Source of the DNA: Bubalus kerabau
Lineage: Eukaryota; Chordata; Mammalia; Artiodactyla; Bovidae
NCBI RefSeq assembly: GCF_029407905.1
Contig: NC_073635.1
Coordinates: 36,571,501 to 36,635,500, forward strand
DNA length: 64,000 nt
Direction of reading: 5' to 3'
The position numbers were made by a program, and so were the translations under genes. Numbering within the stretch: position 1 is the stretch's first letter; every line of letters starts with the position of its first letter. The notes under the pieces were generated by a model. It did not search any database. It had not been told where the DNA came from and worked only from the letters and a program-made list of their open reading frames with translations. Shown in pieces: positions 43,376 to 54,553 of this stretch.

Positions 43376-45002
43376 GTAAGCGCGGGCTGCGGGCTATCCC
43401 TCAGGGTCCGGGCAAGTTTGGGAGCAGCGGGCCGGTCGGCGCGACTTGGGCACTCCCTGGGGAACTCTGGAGCTTGGCGCGGCGATGGCTTTTTCGGGGT
43501 GTGGGGGGTGGCCGGCGATGGCTTCAGACCTTTCCCTGGGCTGCGCCCCTGTGGCGCCGGCACTCCCGCGGGGCGCGAGCCGCTCTTCCCCAAGGTCTTG
43601 GCTCGCCTGCGCTCCTTTAAGAAACTCTCTCAAAGTTTTTTAAAAGACAGACTGGCTCTGAGCGCCTCGGCCTCGTTTGTTGCCGCGTGTACACCTGGCG
43701 GCGGGTTTCAGTAGAATTTGCGGAGAGTGGGCTGGTCCCGCGTCTGCGCTCTTCGGGCCGCGCTCTGGGGCTGCGGACGCGGGCACGTGCTCGCTGTCGG
43801 GCCGGGTGAGACCCTTCCATCCCGGTGGGCAGACCTCTCGGTCCAGAGCAGCTGTGACATGGACTTCAGCGACCAGGGCAGTCCGCCAGGGTTTGCTTAA
43901 TCAAGGTTTCGCCCAAATGTGCCATTTAAAAATGTTCATATGCCAACAGCAGGGGAGTGGATGGTGCTTTGGTTTTTAATCACCCAAGAATTCAAAATGA
44001 TGGTTTATGACATGTGCTTCACTTCGCTGGCAGGCCCTCCGTGTGCTGGGAAATGTATTGCAAATCAGACATTAAAAGATTAGAGTGGAAAACGGACTTA
44101 TTTCCCGAAGGTCAGTGTATTCAAAGTAAACCTCAGCTAATCTGGCGCCGATTCCACTGGTTCAGCAGTTTGGTTCTTGCCGAGATAAGCATCTGTTGAG
44201 GGCAGTGCACGTGTTTTGTAGTGAAAAGTAATTCACAGAAACTTTACAACTGTAACAGATTAGACAATGCTGTTCGTGTCAACCAGCAAATGCTAACTGG
44301 CTTAAAGCTGCCTTATAATAATGGCGTGTAACAGGATTTCATTGTTGGCCAACGATAAAGAGAATTTTGACATAATTTCTTTGAACGTTCTTACATTTTG
44401 TGTTCATTTTCTTAACTAAGGTAACTTTTACCCTGCACATTTGAAACTTTAAAATACTTATAGTCACAGCCATTTTACACAGTCTCACACGAGTCAAGAA
44501 TTTAAATCTAATTTGCCCCTCACTTGTTACCATTACTTGAACACACATCTAACACAGAATAAATAGGACATACATGGCTTTAGGATTTTACCTCAGTACA
44601 GCACATAAATATATCAATAAGCACATAGTCTTTGTAATGTACTAAAATATTCCCAGAACATTCTAGACAGTGTGAAGGCCTTTGAGGTTGCCCAGGGTCT
44701 GTATGGGAAAAAATTCAGCCAAACTCAGTTGCCATCTTAATGTACCCCCTCTTCCTCCCTGTACTGTGTCAGGTCTCTCCACCCTCCAAGGCCATGCCCA
44801 GCGCTGTGTAACGCGTGTGGTGCTACCTTTTGAGCAGTGTGACAAGCCTGCCTCTCCTGCTGGATAAGAGGGTGGACTGGGTCTGGATTATTTTGGTCAC
44901 TCCATGTGTAGCACAGTCCCACACACGTAATAAGCACTTGATAAATATTTACCAACTTAAAGAGGGCAAAAAATCCAATACCTGCGGCCCTAAATAGCAT
45001 AC
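43376..45002 (+). other. GJA3: GJA3 intron 1, 5' part
   Basis: CpG-rich to about 43870, then ordinary single-copy-looking intronic DNA. No repeat is recognised apart from the flanking SINE at 45003. Confidence 0.45.
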
Positions 45003-45136
45003 CTACTATTACCTACTAAGTCGCTTCAGTCGTGTCTAACTCTGTGTGACCCCATAGACAGCAGCCCACCAGGCTCCCCCCGTCCCTGGGATTCTCCAGG
45101 CAAGAACACTGGAGTGGGTTGCCATTTCCTTCTCCA
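45003..45136 (-). repeat. Bov-A SINE monomer with target-site duplication
   Basis: TACTAAGTCGCTTCAGTCGT through TTGCCATTTCCTTCTCC, flanked by TAAATAGCATAC at 44991-45002 and 45137-45148. Confidence 0.95.
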
Positions 45137-45297
45137 TAAATAGCATACACATGTCTCTAAAAACACTATGTTTTTGCAATTTCAATGTAATTCTTAAAAG
45201 CAATAAAATAGCAATAGATTTTCATGTTACTTTTGATTCCTACACTGGTGGAAAATTTATCTTGAGGACTAGATTAGTACTATGATGCTTGCTTTTT

Positions 45298-45538
45298 CGA
45301 AGAAGGCAATGGCACCCCACTCCAGCACTCTTGCCTGGAAAATCCCATGGACAGAGGAGCCTGGTGGGCCACAGTCCATGGGGTTGCTAAGAGTCCGACA
45401 TGGAGCGACTTCACTTTCACTTTTCACTTTCACGCATTGGAGAAGGAAATGGCAACCCACTCCAGTGGGCTGCCGTCTATGGGGTCGCACAGAGTCGGAC
45501 ACGACTGAATCGACTTAGCAGCAGCAGCAGCAGCAGCA
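45298..45538 (+). repeat. BOV-A2 SINE with target-site duplication and (GCA)n tail
   Basis: Duplication GCTTGCTTTTT at 45287-45297 and 45539-45549. The second monomer carries an internal deletion, and the tail is a pure (GCA)n run. Confidence 0.95.
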
Positions 45539-45549
45539 GCTTGCTTTTT

Positions 45550-46257
45550 GGGATCTCTGTGTCTTCAAAAGTGTGACACTAATGGTTCATGTAAGGTTTC
45601 TGCATTCTTACCTTTTCTTTAATTTGAAGTTTGTGGCTTGCTTTAAGTTTCCTGTTAACAGACTATTGATAAATGATGCTTAATGTAAAAATCACTTAAT
45701 TTTTTTCATTCAGATCACATGATTAGCTCCTGAATGTTCATCTGTTCATGAAACTCCATTTCCTCTTAGCTTTATAATGAATCTTTTATTCTAGAACAGA
45801 GAAGAGAGTTCTGCTTTGTACTAATAGAAATAGATTCGAATAAGAAAATTTAGATTCTATTTATACTATATAAATTATTATTTCTGCAGAACATAGAAAA
45901 CATTTTGACAGATGTAATTTGTGTCTGTAATATAAATGGAACAATAAAATGCCATAATTATAAGGCTGTGCGGTTTTGTTCACTAAGCAAGAATAAAGAT
46001 AATACCTGAATTTGCTTTAAAATGACAATTCCAATTTATATGATGAGGTAGCTGGCTGTTGTTAGCAATAAAAAATATTTGACAATTTTAGACATTCTGG
46101 ACTGGAAGAAAAGAGCAAAGCCTAAAACATACTCTAACCCGTGTTTCTACACGTTTCTTTTAAAGTGTGGTAGAAACAGCTCAAAACGCACCTGTTGTCA
46201 TCTGGACCATGTGCGTGGTGCTTAATCCCATGAGGTGACGTGGACGGGGACCCAGAG
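45550..46257. other. GJA3 intron 1, unassigned AT-rich part
   Basis: No recognised repeat or frame. Confidence 0.3.
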
Positions 46258-46418
46258 CAGAAAGTCAGGAGTTCTTATGCCAACTTCAGCCCTGCGTGCT
46301 GTGCAACCTCAGGGAAATCACAGAACCTCTCTGGGCATCCATTTTCTGATCTGTAAAGTGAGGATGACAGTAGGGCCACTTCTAAGGTCCTTCCAGCTCT
46401 AAGATGCTGCGATTCCAT
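46258..46418 (+). repeat. MIR SINE (ancient)
   Basis: CAACCTCAGGGAAATCACAG, AACCTCTCTGGGCATCCATT, TTCTGATCTGTAAAGTGAGG and a TCCTTCCAGCTCTAAGAT end match the mammalian MIR core. Confidence 0.8.
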
Positions 46419-46739
46419 GTTCCTTTCATGGATTATGAATAAGATTCCTGAAAGGTGTCACTGGGATTTACATAGGGAAATTACCTTTTAACTGCATTCA
46501 TGAGGTCACTGTCTGGTGTACTACTGAGACATCCTGACCTTGTGTTTCAGGCATGATGAGCTGCTCAGAACACAGGAAGCTGTCACACCCTATAGTTTCC
46601 TTGATTGTTATTTACTCTTGGCCCAAACCAGCCTTCAGAAGGTTGTGCACTGCCATGAGGGAGACAACTTTTTTTTCCCACTATTCAGTTATTAAAACCT
46701 TGAGGGCTAATGTTGAAGTACATTAAAAGTAACACATCA

Positions 46740-46987
46740 TTGCTGCTGCTGCTGCTGCTGCTGCTAAGTCGCTTCAGTCATGTCCGACTCTGTGGGACCC
46801 CATAGACGGCAGCCCACTGGAGTGGGTTGCCATTTCCTTCTCCAATGCATGAAAGTGAAAAGTGAAAATGAAGTCGCTCAGTCATGTCCAACTCTTAGTG
46901 ACCTCATGGACTGCAGCCTACCAGGCTCCTCCGTCCATGGGATTTTCTAGGCAAGAGTACTGGAGTGGGGTGCCATTGCCTCCTCCG
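46740..46987 (-). repeat. BOV-A2 SINE with target-site duplication and (TGC)n
   Basis: It starts with (TGC)7, contains the GAAAGTGAAAAGTGAAAATG linker, and is flanked by AACACATCA at 46731-46739 and 46988-46996. Confidence 0.95.
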
Positions 46988-46996
46988 AACACATCA

Positions 46997-48130
46997 CTAT
47001 AATGTCTAAATAAAATGTTTGAGTGAGTGAAAATTACTAATGGTGTTCTTAGGTCTTTCGCAGAATTCATTCTAGAAATGTGCAACATGGTTTAATAAAG
47101 GGCGGGAGGACCTGATGAGGCAGTGGGCAGGGAACTGTTTGAAGGGCTTGGAGAGGGTGCCCAGCGTGGCATGAATAGCCTTGGAAGACAGTCATGTTTC
47201 TAATTTCACTGCAGACTATCTACGTTTTCTGTCAACTGAACTGAAGCACGACCAGCTGGTAACTTTCTAGCTTAATATTAGAATTCTAATTGTGGAACTG
47301 TGATGTGATACTCCTATCTGGAGGGAATATTTACTTTATTCAAGTATTTTAAGAAAAAATACTGTGGCTAAAATCTTAAGTGTACTTTTAATTTTGCCAT
47401 TCCTGAATATACAAGCTTGAAGACATTTGTTCTCTAACATAGTTGTTTAAATTGCTTTTGACTTAAAATTAGCTCTCACTAAGTTTGTATGTTACAGAAG
47501 GTCAAAAACAAAGACTAGTGAGTCCTTCCCTTTGACTAAAAATCAAAGTGTCACCCATATTTACCTTCACCAAATAAAGATTTAGGAGCATGATTTTTTG
47601 CATATTCATAAGTAATTAAATTCTGTGAAAGAGAAGATGTGAGAATAATAATAATACATGGATGGCAGGAACTATTATAAATGTTTTCATATATTCTTAA
47701 TGAATAAATAAGATAATGAAATTAAAATATGAATTTAAAACAGTTTCATGTTTCTGGGATTTTTTCTTTGACAGTAAAATATACAATCCTAGAAATGCTT
47801 TAGAATTACTAATAAAGAAGCTGGAAAGTTAGTGTTTTATAATTCCACTAAATCAGTCAGTTCTGGATGAGAGTGATATTTCCTGCCAGAGCTTCAGATT
47901 ATTGAAAAGTTAAATTTCCATTTAAAATTAGGAAGGGAAACCCCTGGATATAATAAGAAATAATTTTACACTAAGGTCAAGGATACTCTTAAATTGCATA
48001 TGTGTCATTTACAAAGCCATCAGTAAACACTAAAATCTTCATTATCTATTTAAAAGATCCTTAGGAGTTTTTGGTAGATGTATTCTGTGTATTGTGAATA
48101 CGGTATACATGATAAGACACTGGAAAAAAT
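46997..48130. other. GJA3 intron 1, unassigned AT-rich part
   Basis: No recognised repeat or supported frame in about 1.1 kb. Confidence 0.3.
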
Positions 48131-49660
48131 AACAAACTCTCACTCTTTTTCAAGCATATCAAAATTGATTCTTTATTAAAAGAAACACTTCTAGCAAGAC
48201 TAATACTTTAACAGCCTCAAACAATATTTGGAACCAAACAAAGGAATCTAACTACAGATATCATGGAGTCTTTGCATCATAAGAAAATACCATGAATAAT
48301 TTTATGCCAATAAATTTGAAACTTGGATGAAATGGAAAATTCTCTAAAAAATATAAATGATCAAAAATGACTTTAGCAAACCTACTTCTGTTAATAACAG
48401 ATAATGAGATTGAATTTGTGATCTAGTCCTCCCAACCACTCAAAATAAACAAAAAGACTTTAAGCCCAAGAGCTTTCATGGGACATTCTTTTTTTTTTTT
48501 TTTTTTTTTAGATAAGAAGTAGATTTATTCAGATTCAGAGAGAAGCACACTCCAGAGACAGAGTGTGGGCCATCACAGAGGGTGAGTGCAGCCTATTGGA
48601 CATTTTTATACAAGCTTTTTACACAAAGAATTTTAAAATAACTTTCTTTTCAAAATCCAAGACAGTACAAAAAACAATAAGATCAATCTCAAGTATGAAC
48701 AAACACATAATCTAAAATAAAGTTGTAGCCAGTTTAATTTGATCATATATTAAAGTCATGACCCAAAAGATGCTTCACCATCTAAAAGTCACCATAGATG
48801 CAGAGAAAAAAGCATTCCACCAAATCCAATATTCATTCATGATTTAGAAAACAAATCAAAGACTGAACGAAAATTTCTCCACCTGATACAAGTTGAAACA
48901 TCACACTCAATGATAAAACTTCAGAAGCATCATTTTCAGATTGAAACCAGGGAAAATGTCACCATTCAACATTTTACCAGAAGTCCAAGCCAATGCAAGA
49001 AGACAAGAAAAAGAAAAAACAGGGATTCAAATTAGAAGAGGAAGAGACACATCTCTCCTTAAGAGGATAGGATTCTGCATCTTTCACAGAAAATCCAAAG
49101 GACTCTCCCGACTGGTCCATCTAGGAGGGGTTTTCTGCCGGGTTGCTGAATACAAGATCAATATACAGAAATAAGGTTCCTGCTGCTGCTGCTGCTGCTG
49201 CTAAGTCGCTTCAGTCGTGTCTGACTCTGTGCAACCCCATAGATGGCAGCCCTCCAGGCTCCTCCGTCCCTGGGATTTTCCAAGCAAGAGTACTGGAGTG
49301 GGTTACCATTGCCTTCTCGGAATAAGGTTCCTAGGTACCGATAACAACTACTCAGAAATTATAATGAAAACAACTATTTAGAATGAAGAATTAGAACAAC
49401 TACAAAGTTATCTCGGAATAAGTCTAACAAAAGGTGTGTAAGACCTTTTGGGACAGCATCCTAATGGCATAAAGATGCCCTTCATCTATGGAGCAGTAGT
49501 GCTCAGCAGTGGGAGCACTAGATTGTAGAGAGGTAAATTTGACTCATCTGTGAATTCCAGGCAATTCCAATCAAACCTGTGTCTCAGATTTTTGTGGAAC
49601 TTGACAAGTTCTGCCTAAACTTCATATGCAAGAAATAAAAATAAATTGTTGTGACAAATA
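48131..49660 (+). mobile_element. L1 LINE ORF2 remnant (sense), interrupted
   Basis: Sense L1 ORF2 text is recognisable (ACTTCTAGCAAGACTAATAC, TTTATGCCAATAAATTTGAA, GGGATTCAAATTAGAAGAGG) but every frame is broken. It is interrupted at 48489 by a long T-run followed by about 150 bases resembling a retroviral LTR end (AGAAGTAGATTTATTCAGAT), assigned only tentatively, and at 49182 by a Bov-A SINE. Confidence 0.7.
49182..49320 (-). repeat. Bov-A SINE monomer with target-site duplication
   Basis: Starts with (GCT)n, ends GGTTACCATTGCCTTCTCGG, and is flanked by AATAAGGTTCCT at 49170-49181 and 49321-49332. It is inserted in L1. Confidence 0.95.
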
Positions 49661-50045
49661 TGAAGAATGAAGCTGGAGGACTTGTCCTTTGAAGCGTGAA
49701 GTGTGTCTGCAGCCACTGCCACTGGGTGTCCTGCCTCTTGCTGTGGTCAGTCCCTTTCTTCTGGAGAACAAGTGTCCCGTTAGTCAGTGTGAAACTTTGG
49801 AGGTTCGGCTTTTTCCTCTTTCATGCTTGTCTCTGTGGTTGATCTTTTCTATGCAGGCTCTTACAGGCCTGGCTTCCATCTTGCTCTTGGGATTCCAAAG
49901 CTATGTGTTGGGGTCATCTCCAAAGAGCAGAAGAAGAATGAATCTTTTGTTATTTTAAGAAACTTATTTTCAGTTCTATTTCCTCTTTAAAGAGTCAGAC
50001 TAGAATTATAAAAAGGTGTGATAAGTATGATAAAGGTGGTGCTAG
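49661..50045. other. GJA3 intron 1, unassigned
   Basis: No family recognised; a minus-free 89-codon frame here has no domain signature. Confidence 0.3.
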
Positions 50046-50796
50046 GAGGACCTAAAAAGCCTCTTGATGAAAGTGAAAGAGGAGAGTAAAAAAGTTGGCT
50101 TAAAGTTCAACATTCAGAAAACTAAGATCATGGCATCTGGTCCCATCACTTCATGGGAAATAGATGGGGAAACAGTGGAAATAGCGTCAGACTTTATTTT
50201 TAGGGGCTCCAAAATCACTGCAGATGGTGATTGCAGCCATGAAATTAAAAGACACTTACTCCTTGGAAGAAAAGTTATGACCAACCTAGATAGCATATTG
50301 AAAAGCAGAGACATTACTTTGCCAACAAAGGTCCGTCTAGTCAAGGCTATGGTTTTTCCAGTGGTCATGTATGGATGTGAGAGTTGGACTGTGAAGAAAG
50401 CTGAGCACCGAAGAATTGATGCTTTTGAACTGTGGTGTTGGAGAAGACTCTTGAGAGTCCCTTGGACTGCAAGGAGATCCAACCAGTCCATTCTGAAGGA
50501 GATCAGCCCTGGGATTTCTTGGGAAGAAATGATGCTGAAGCTGAAACTCCAGTACTTTGGCCACCTCATGCGAAGAGTTGACTCATTGGAAAAGACTCTG
50601 ATGCTGGGAGGGATTGAGGGCAGGAGGAGAAGGGGACGACAGAGGATGAGATGGCTGGATGGCATCACTGACTGGATGGACATGAGTCTGAGTGAACTCT
50701 GTGACTTGGTGATGCACAGGGAGGCCTGGCGTGCTGCGATTCATGGGGTTGCAAAGAGTCCTACACGACTGAGCGACTGCACTGAACTGAACTGAG
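50046..50796 (+). mobile_element. BovB LINE 3' end
   Basis: The 5'-truncated copy has an open frame at 50064-50795 covering the RT thumb and C-terminal region (KTKIMASGPITSWEIDGETV … LKLQYFGHLMRR … AIHGVAKSPTRLSD). It ends in CACTGAACTGAACTGA. The catalytic YADD block is upstream of the truncation, so it cannot act alone. Confidence 0.93.
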
Positions 50797-50990
50797 AGGT
50801 AAAGAACCCGCCTGCCAATGCAGGAGACATAAGAGGCGCAAGCTCAGTCCTGGGTTGGGAAGATCCCCTGGAGGAGGGCATGGCAACCCACTCTAGTGTT
50901 CTTGCCTGGAGAATCCCATGGACACAGGAGCCCGGCAGGCGATGGTCCATAGGGTCACAAACAGTTGGACACGACTGAAGCGACATAGCA
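50797..50990 (+). repeat. Bov-tA SINE
   Basis: GAGGTAAAGAACCCGCCTGC through CACAAACAGTTGGACACGAC, directly abutting the BovB tail. Confidence 0.9.
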
Positions 50991-50997
50991 TGCATTG

Positions 50998-51140
50998 TTG
51001 TTCAGCTGCTCAGTCATGTCTGACTCTTTGTGACCCCATGGACTGCAGCCCCCCAAGCTTCCGTGTCCTTCACCATCTCCCAGAGTTTGCTTAAACTCAA
51101 GTCCATTGAGTCGGTGATGCCCATTGAGTCAGTATACATG
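50998..51140 (-). mobile_element. BovB LINE extreme 3' end, antisense
   Basis: TTGTTCAGCTGCTCAGTCAT, CCATCTCCCAGAGTTTGCTT and GTCCATTGAGTCGGTGATGC are the complement of the BovB 3' end. A short CCCATTGAGTCAGT partial duplicate follows. Confidence 0.82.
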
Positions 51141-51894
51141 TAGGTACGTAATACCATAGTCTAGGTCTCTTGGCATCTAGAAATTACTGTCTTAAGTGTG
51201 AGAGCTGGAAATAGGCATGTAAAATATGAAAAAAAAAAGCGAAAGAAACAGTCTTTCCAATGGCTAAAAAGATAACCAGATAAGCCCACTTTTCACTATA
51301 CCAAACCCACTTTTCACAGCCTACCAAGTCCTTTTAGCTTTGTACCAAGTCAGGGATTGCAAAAAAATAGCATTAGGGCCACCACTGCCCATGCCAAACC
51401 CTGGCAAACCCTGGCAAACATTACTAGTTAAACATAGAACTCTCTGGTTTAGCCTGCACGTCAGTATCCAGATCCTACTTGTGGTGTTCCAGGAAATCAC
51501 ACAAGAAAACACAGAATGAATATGCCTGGTCATTCTATTGCCTCCAATTTATAAACCAAATAGGAGTGTTTCTAGTGTCAGTCTGTTACAAAAGGGAATC
51601 TAGTGCAATGCAAATTGTACATTTTGCTCTTGTTCGTTCTAGAGTCTCAACTAAAACTGGCATTTTCAGATGGGCAGCTTATGGTCCTCTGGATGCTGGA
51701 GCACCTGGCTTGATCTCCAGCCCCTCTGCGCTGCCCTCCCCACCCCCACCTCCGCCCCCGTCCCCATCCCAGTCCTTAGAAGACCTCCTCAGTGCTGTCT
51801 CAGGGCACTGAGGAGGTCCATGATGACTTGACCTCTAATGCGTGCCTAATAGACATTTCAGGCTGAACGTTCCTAAACAAAACTGTTCGTCCTC
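51141..51894. other. GJA3 intron 1, unassigned
   Basis: Single-copy-looking. A near-direct repeat CAAACCCTGGCAAACCCTGG lies near 51400. GAGGTCTTCT-type inverted sequence occurs around 51780-51815. Confidence 0.3.
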
Positions 51895-52240
51895 TGCGCC
51901 CCTCCCCCCCTCCCCCCCCCCAACGCACCCTCCACCCTCTGACCCTCCGCTTTCACCCTTGCCCTGGAGATAGTTCTCAGCACCAGTACCACTGGTCCCA
52001 TAAAGACGTAGGATTGTATCACAGCTGTTCAACCCCCTCCCCCCACCCAGTATCTTCCCAACTCACCTGGAGTCAGAGCCCAGGTTCTGGTCACTGACCA
52101 TTGTGGTCCACCTGCCTCCCGTTAACCAGATCTCTGACCTGCTCCACCCAGTCTCACCCCCACCCTCCACCCCCTCCCCCCTCCCGACCCCCACTCCCCT
52201 CCCCACCTCTACCTCCCACCCCCCCCACCCCCTCCCCACT
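51895..52240. repeat. C-rich low-complexity tracts
   Basis: Two blocks (51895-51925 and about 52150-52240) consist almost wholly of CCCTCC and CCACCCC runs. The opposite strand has G-quadruplex potential. Proline-rich frames here are artefacts. Confidence 0.88.
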
Positions 52241-52479
52241 GGGGTCTCCTCTGCTCAGTCCTCACTTGCCCAGCCCAGCAGGCTTGCTGCCTTCTGAGAG
52301 CCTTGTTATGCCCGGGTTCTCCTCAAGCCCCGCCTCCTCCACCCCCAGCTCCCAGCTCCCGGCTTCTCCAGGGCACCCCGGCTCGACTGCTCTGTTCCCA
52401 CATTCCAAACTCTTCTTCTGCAGCTCAGGGCCTGTCCTAGCCTGAAAGACGCCCTCTTAACTCGGGAGAGGAGTCTCAT

Positions 52480-53310
52480 CTCCCTGCAGCTGCCCCGCCC
52501 CTCCCCCATCGCCCCCGCCCCCTCCCTCCTCTGGGCGACAGGAGCCCCCACCGCCCATCCTCCTCCGGGGCCCAGGTTGACAGGTCCCCCTCACCCTCGG
52601 GTCTCCAACCCGCCCCACGTGCTCCCCGGGCCTGGCCCGCGGCCGGGTCACTGGAAGGGCGTCCGTGGCCTCCTTGTCGTGAGATCAAAGGGCCTCTTCT
52701 CTGCTTCTTCTCCCGGAGTGGACGAGTGGACGCCTTAGTCACCGGCTCCCCCGAAGCCCGCCGGCGTCCCCAACTCCGCGGGTCCAGCCCCTCGGGCCAT
52801 TCTCTGGCCTCTGGGGGGGCCCTCACAGGTGCACCGCCCTCCCCCCGCCCGCCCCCCCGCACCTGCTGCCCTACGGGGTCTGGTCTGGGGAAGCTGGGGT
52901 TGCTGTTTGACTCTCTACCCCTAAGGTTAGAATTTCCTAGAAGTCACTTTTCCCAGGAGACTCAGGGGAAAACAGTAATACAGATAACAGATAAAACAAG
53001 ATTTCAGAGCATACGCTCCCCGGAGCACGCGCGGCCCCAACCCAGGGCCCTGCCTCCGTCCAGGCTCAGCCCTGGCCCTCCCCCCGTAGTTGGACCCTCC
53101 ACTACCCTCCCGGCTGGGAGACCTCTCCAACTGGTCTCCCTACAGCGGCTGGGAGACCTCTCCAGCTGGTCTCCCTCCAGCCCGTCCTTCCGCAGGACAC
53201 TGGGCCATGCGGCTGCCCTGCCCCAGCACTGCAGCCCACAGTCCGGCCCCACGGGCGCGGGACACAGGCCCCTTCCTTCGGGAAGGACAGACTAGGGCCC
53301 CGCGCCCAGG
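52480..53310 (+). promoter_or_regulatory. Second CpG-rich block within GJA3 intron 1
   Basis: CpG-dense, GC-rich single-copy sequence lying 1.2-2.1 kb upstream of the coding exon. It could be an intragenic CpG island or an alternative promoter. No TATA-like box was found and no transcript can be proved from sequence. Confidence 0.45.
53109..53179. repeat. Two-copy ~35-base tandem duplication
   Basis: GGCTGGGAGACCTCTCCAAC and GGCTGGGAGACCTCTCCAGC each lead into TGGTCTCCCTNCAGC. The two copies are nearly identical. Confidence 0.85.
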
Positions 53311-53697
53311 GTCCGTCCTCCCTGCGTCTGCACGCACACCAGTCCTGCTCTGTTTAATTTTCACAACGTGTTCCTTTCTGTCCTCCCCCCAACCCATCGA
53401 CCCTCCTATCACCCGCCGGCCTTCGGGCCTTCGGCAGTCACCCGAGACCTCACGAGGCCCTTCTTTCTGAACGACACCAGCTGTCAGGTTAGGAATCGGC
53501 CCAGCTGTGTGCAGAGCGACGAGGACGGGAGGGGGCGGGGGCTTCCCTCAGGCAGCCCTCCTCGTGGCCTGCGGTTGCCTCCCTCCTGCTGGCACCTGTG
53601 CAGCATGACCTCTGCTCAGGGCCACAGGTGCTGGGGACAGTTACCAAACCCTGCTCAGGAAAAGACACAGGCATGCTCACAACTGTGCCTGCATCTG

Positions 53698-54385
53698 TGC
53701 ACACACACACACACACCTGTACTTGCACCCATACATATACATAGACACACCTGGACATATACATACAAACACACCTGTGCCTGCACACATACACATACAC
53801 CTATACATGTACACACACACCTGTGCCTGCACATGTGCACACACACCCCTATAATGTACACACAGACCTATACATGTGCACACACACATGTATATGCACA
53901 TACATACACCTGTGACTTCACATGTACATACACACACCTGTACATGTATACACACACCTGTGTCTGCACACATACACACATGCACACCTGTACATGTACA
54001 AACACCTTGCATGAACATACACCTGTGCATGTGCACACACTTGGACATGCACATACAAACACACCTGTGCTGCACACATACACACATCTGTACCTGCACA
54101 TGTGCATATACACACCTGTACATGTACACACACACACCTGTACATGTACACACACAGCTGTACATGCACACACACCTGTGCATGTACACACAGCTGTACA
54201 TGCACTTACAGACCTGCTCTTGCAAGTATGCATGCACACACACAGCTGTACATGCACACATGTATATGTATACACACACCTGTGCCTGCACACACACGTG
54301 TTCATGTACATGCACAGCTGGGCATGTACACACACCTGTGCATGTACATACACACCTGCTCCTGCATACCCGCATGGACACTCAC
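53698..54385. repeat. CACACCTGTACATGTA-type minisatellite
   Basis: About 690 bases of imperfect repeats mix CACACACACACC, TGTACATGTACACAC and TGTGCCTGCACA units. It is mostly alternating purine-pyrimidine and rich in the palindrome TGTACA. Long frames on both strands (up to 350 codons) are products of the repeat. It ends about 150 bases before the GJA3 splice acceptor. Confidence 0.95.
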
Positions 54386-54534
54386 AACTTTCCCTGGAGG
54401 GTTCCGGCTGGGGAGGGTGAGCACAGCTCCCCATGACAGCATATCCCACGCACATCGTGGCCCAGGGCTGCCCGGGGGCCGTGCCCTCGGCTCGCCTAGC
54501 CGGCCTAGGCCTAGTAACGAGCCTGTTCTCCTGC

Positions 54535-54553
54535 AGGTTAGCAGTCTGAAGCG
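54535..54553 (+). other. GJA3: GJA3 intron 1 splice acceptor and 5' UTR of exon 2
   Basis: GCCTGTTCTCCTGCAG ends at 54536, followed by 17 bases to the ATG. A second possible acceptor (GGTTAGCAG, AG at 54543-54544) lies eight bases downstream; both precede the ATG. Confidence 0.8.

Larger units (their letters stand above)
42740..43870 (+). promoter_or_regulatory. GJA3: GJA3 CpG island and promoter region
   Basis: Very GC- and CpG-rich sequence with multiple GGGCGGGG boxes at 43090-43220. It lies 11 kb upstream of the GJA3 coding exon and in the same orientation. It contains a TATA-like box and one consensus donor, as expected for the non-coding first exon of a connexin gene. Confidence 0.7.

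Noticed and set aside
42919..43714. Arg/Pro/Gly-rich frames of up to 224 codons over the GJA3 CpG island
   Set aside because: They result from GC-rich promoter repeats, have low-complexity composition and no conserved domain.
48489..48640. Possible retroviral LTR after a long T-run
   Set aside because: Only a short resemblance to an LTR end is visible, with no second LTR, primer-binding site or viral frame; mentioned only within the L1 entry.
53368..54420. 350-codon His/Thr-rich frame and several Cys/Val-rich minus-strand frames
   Set aside because: All are translations of the CA/TG minisatellite, open in several frames at once.
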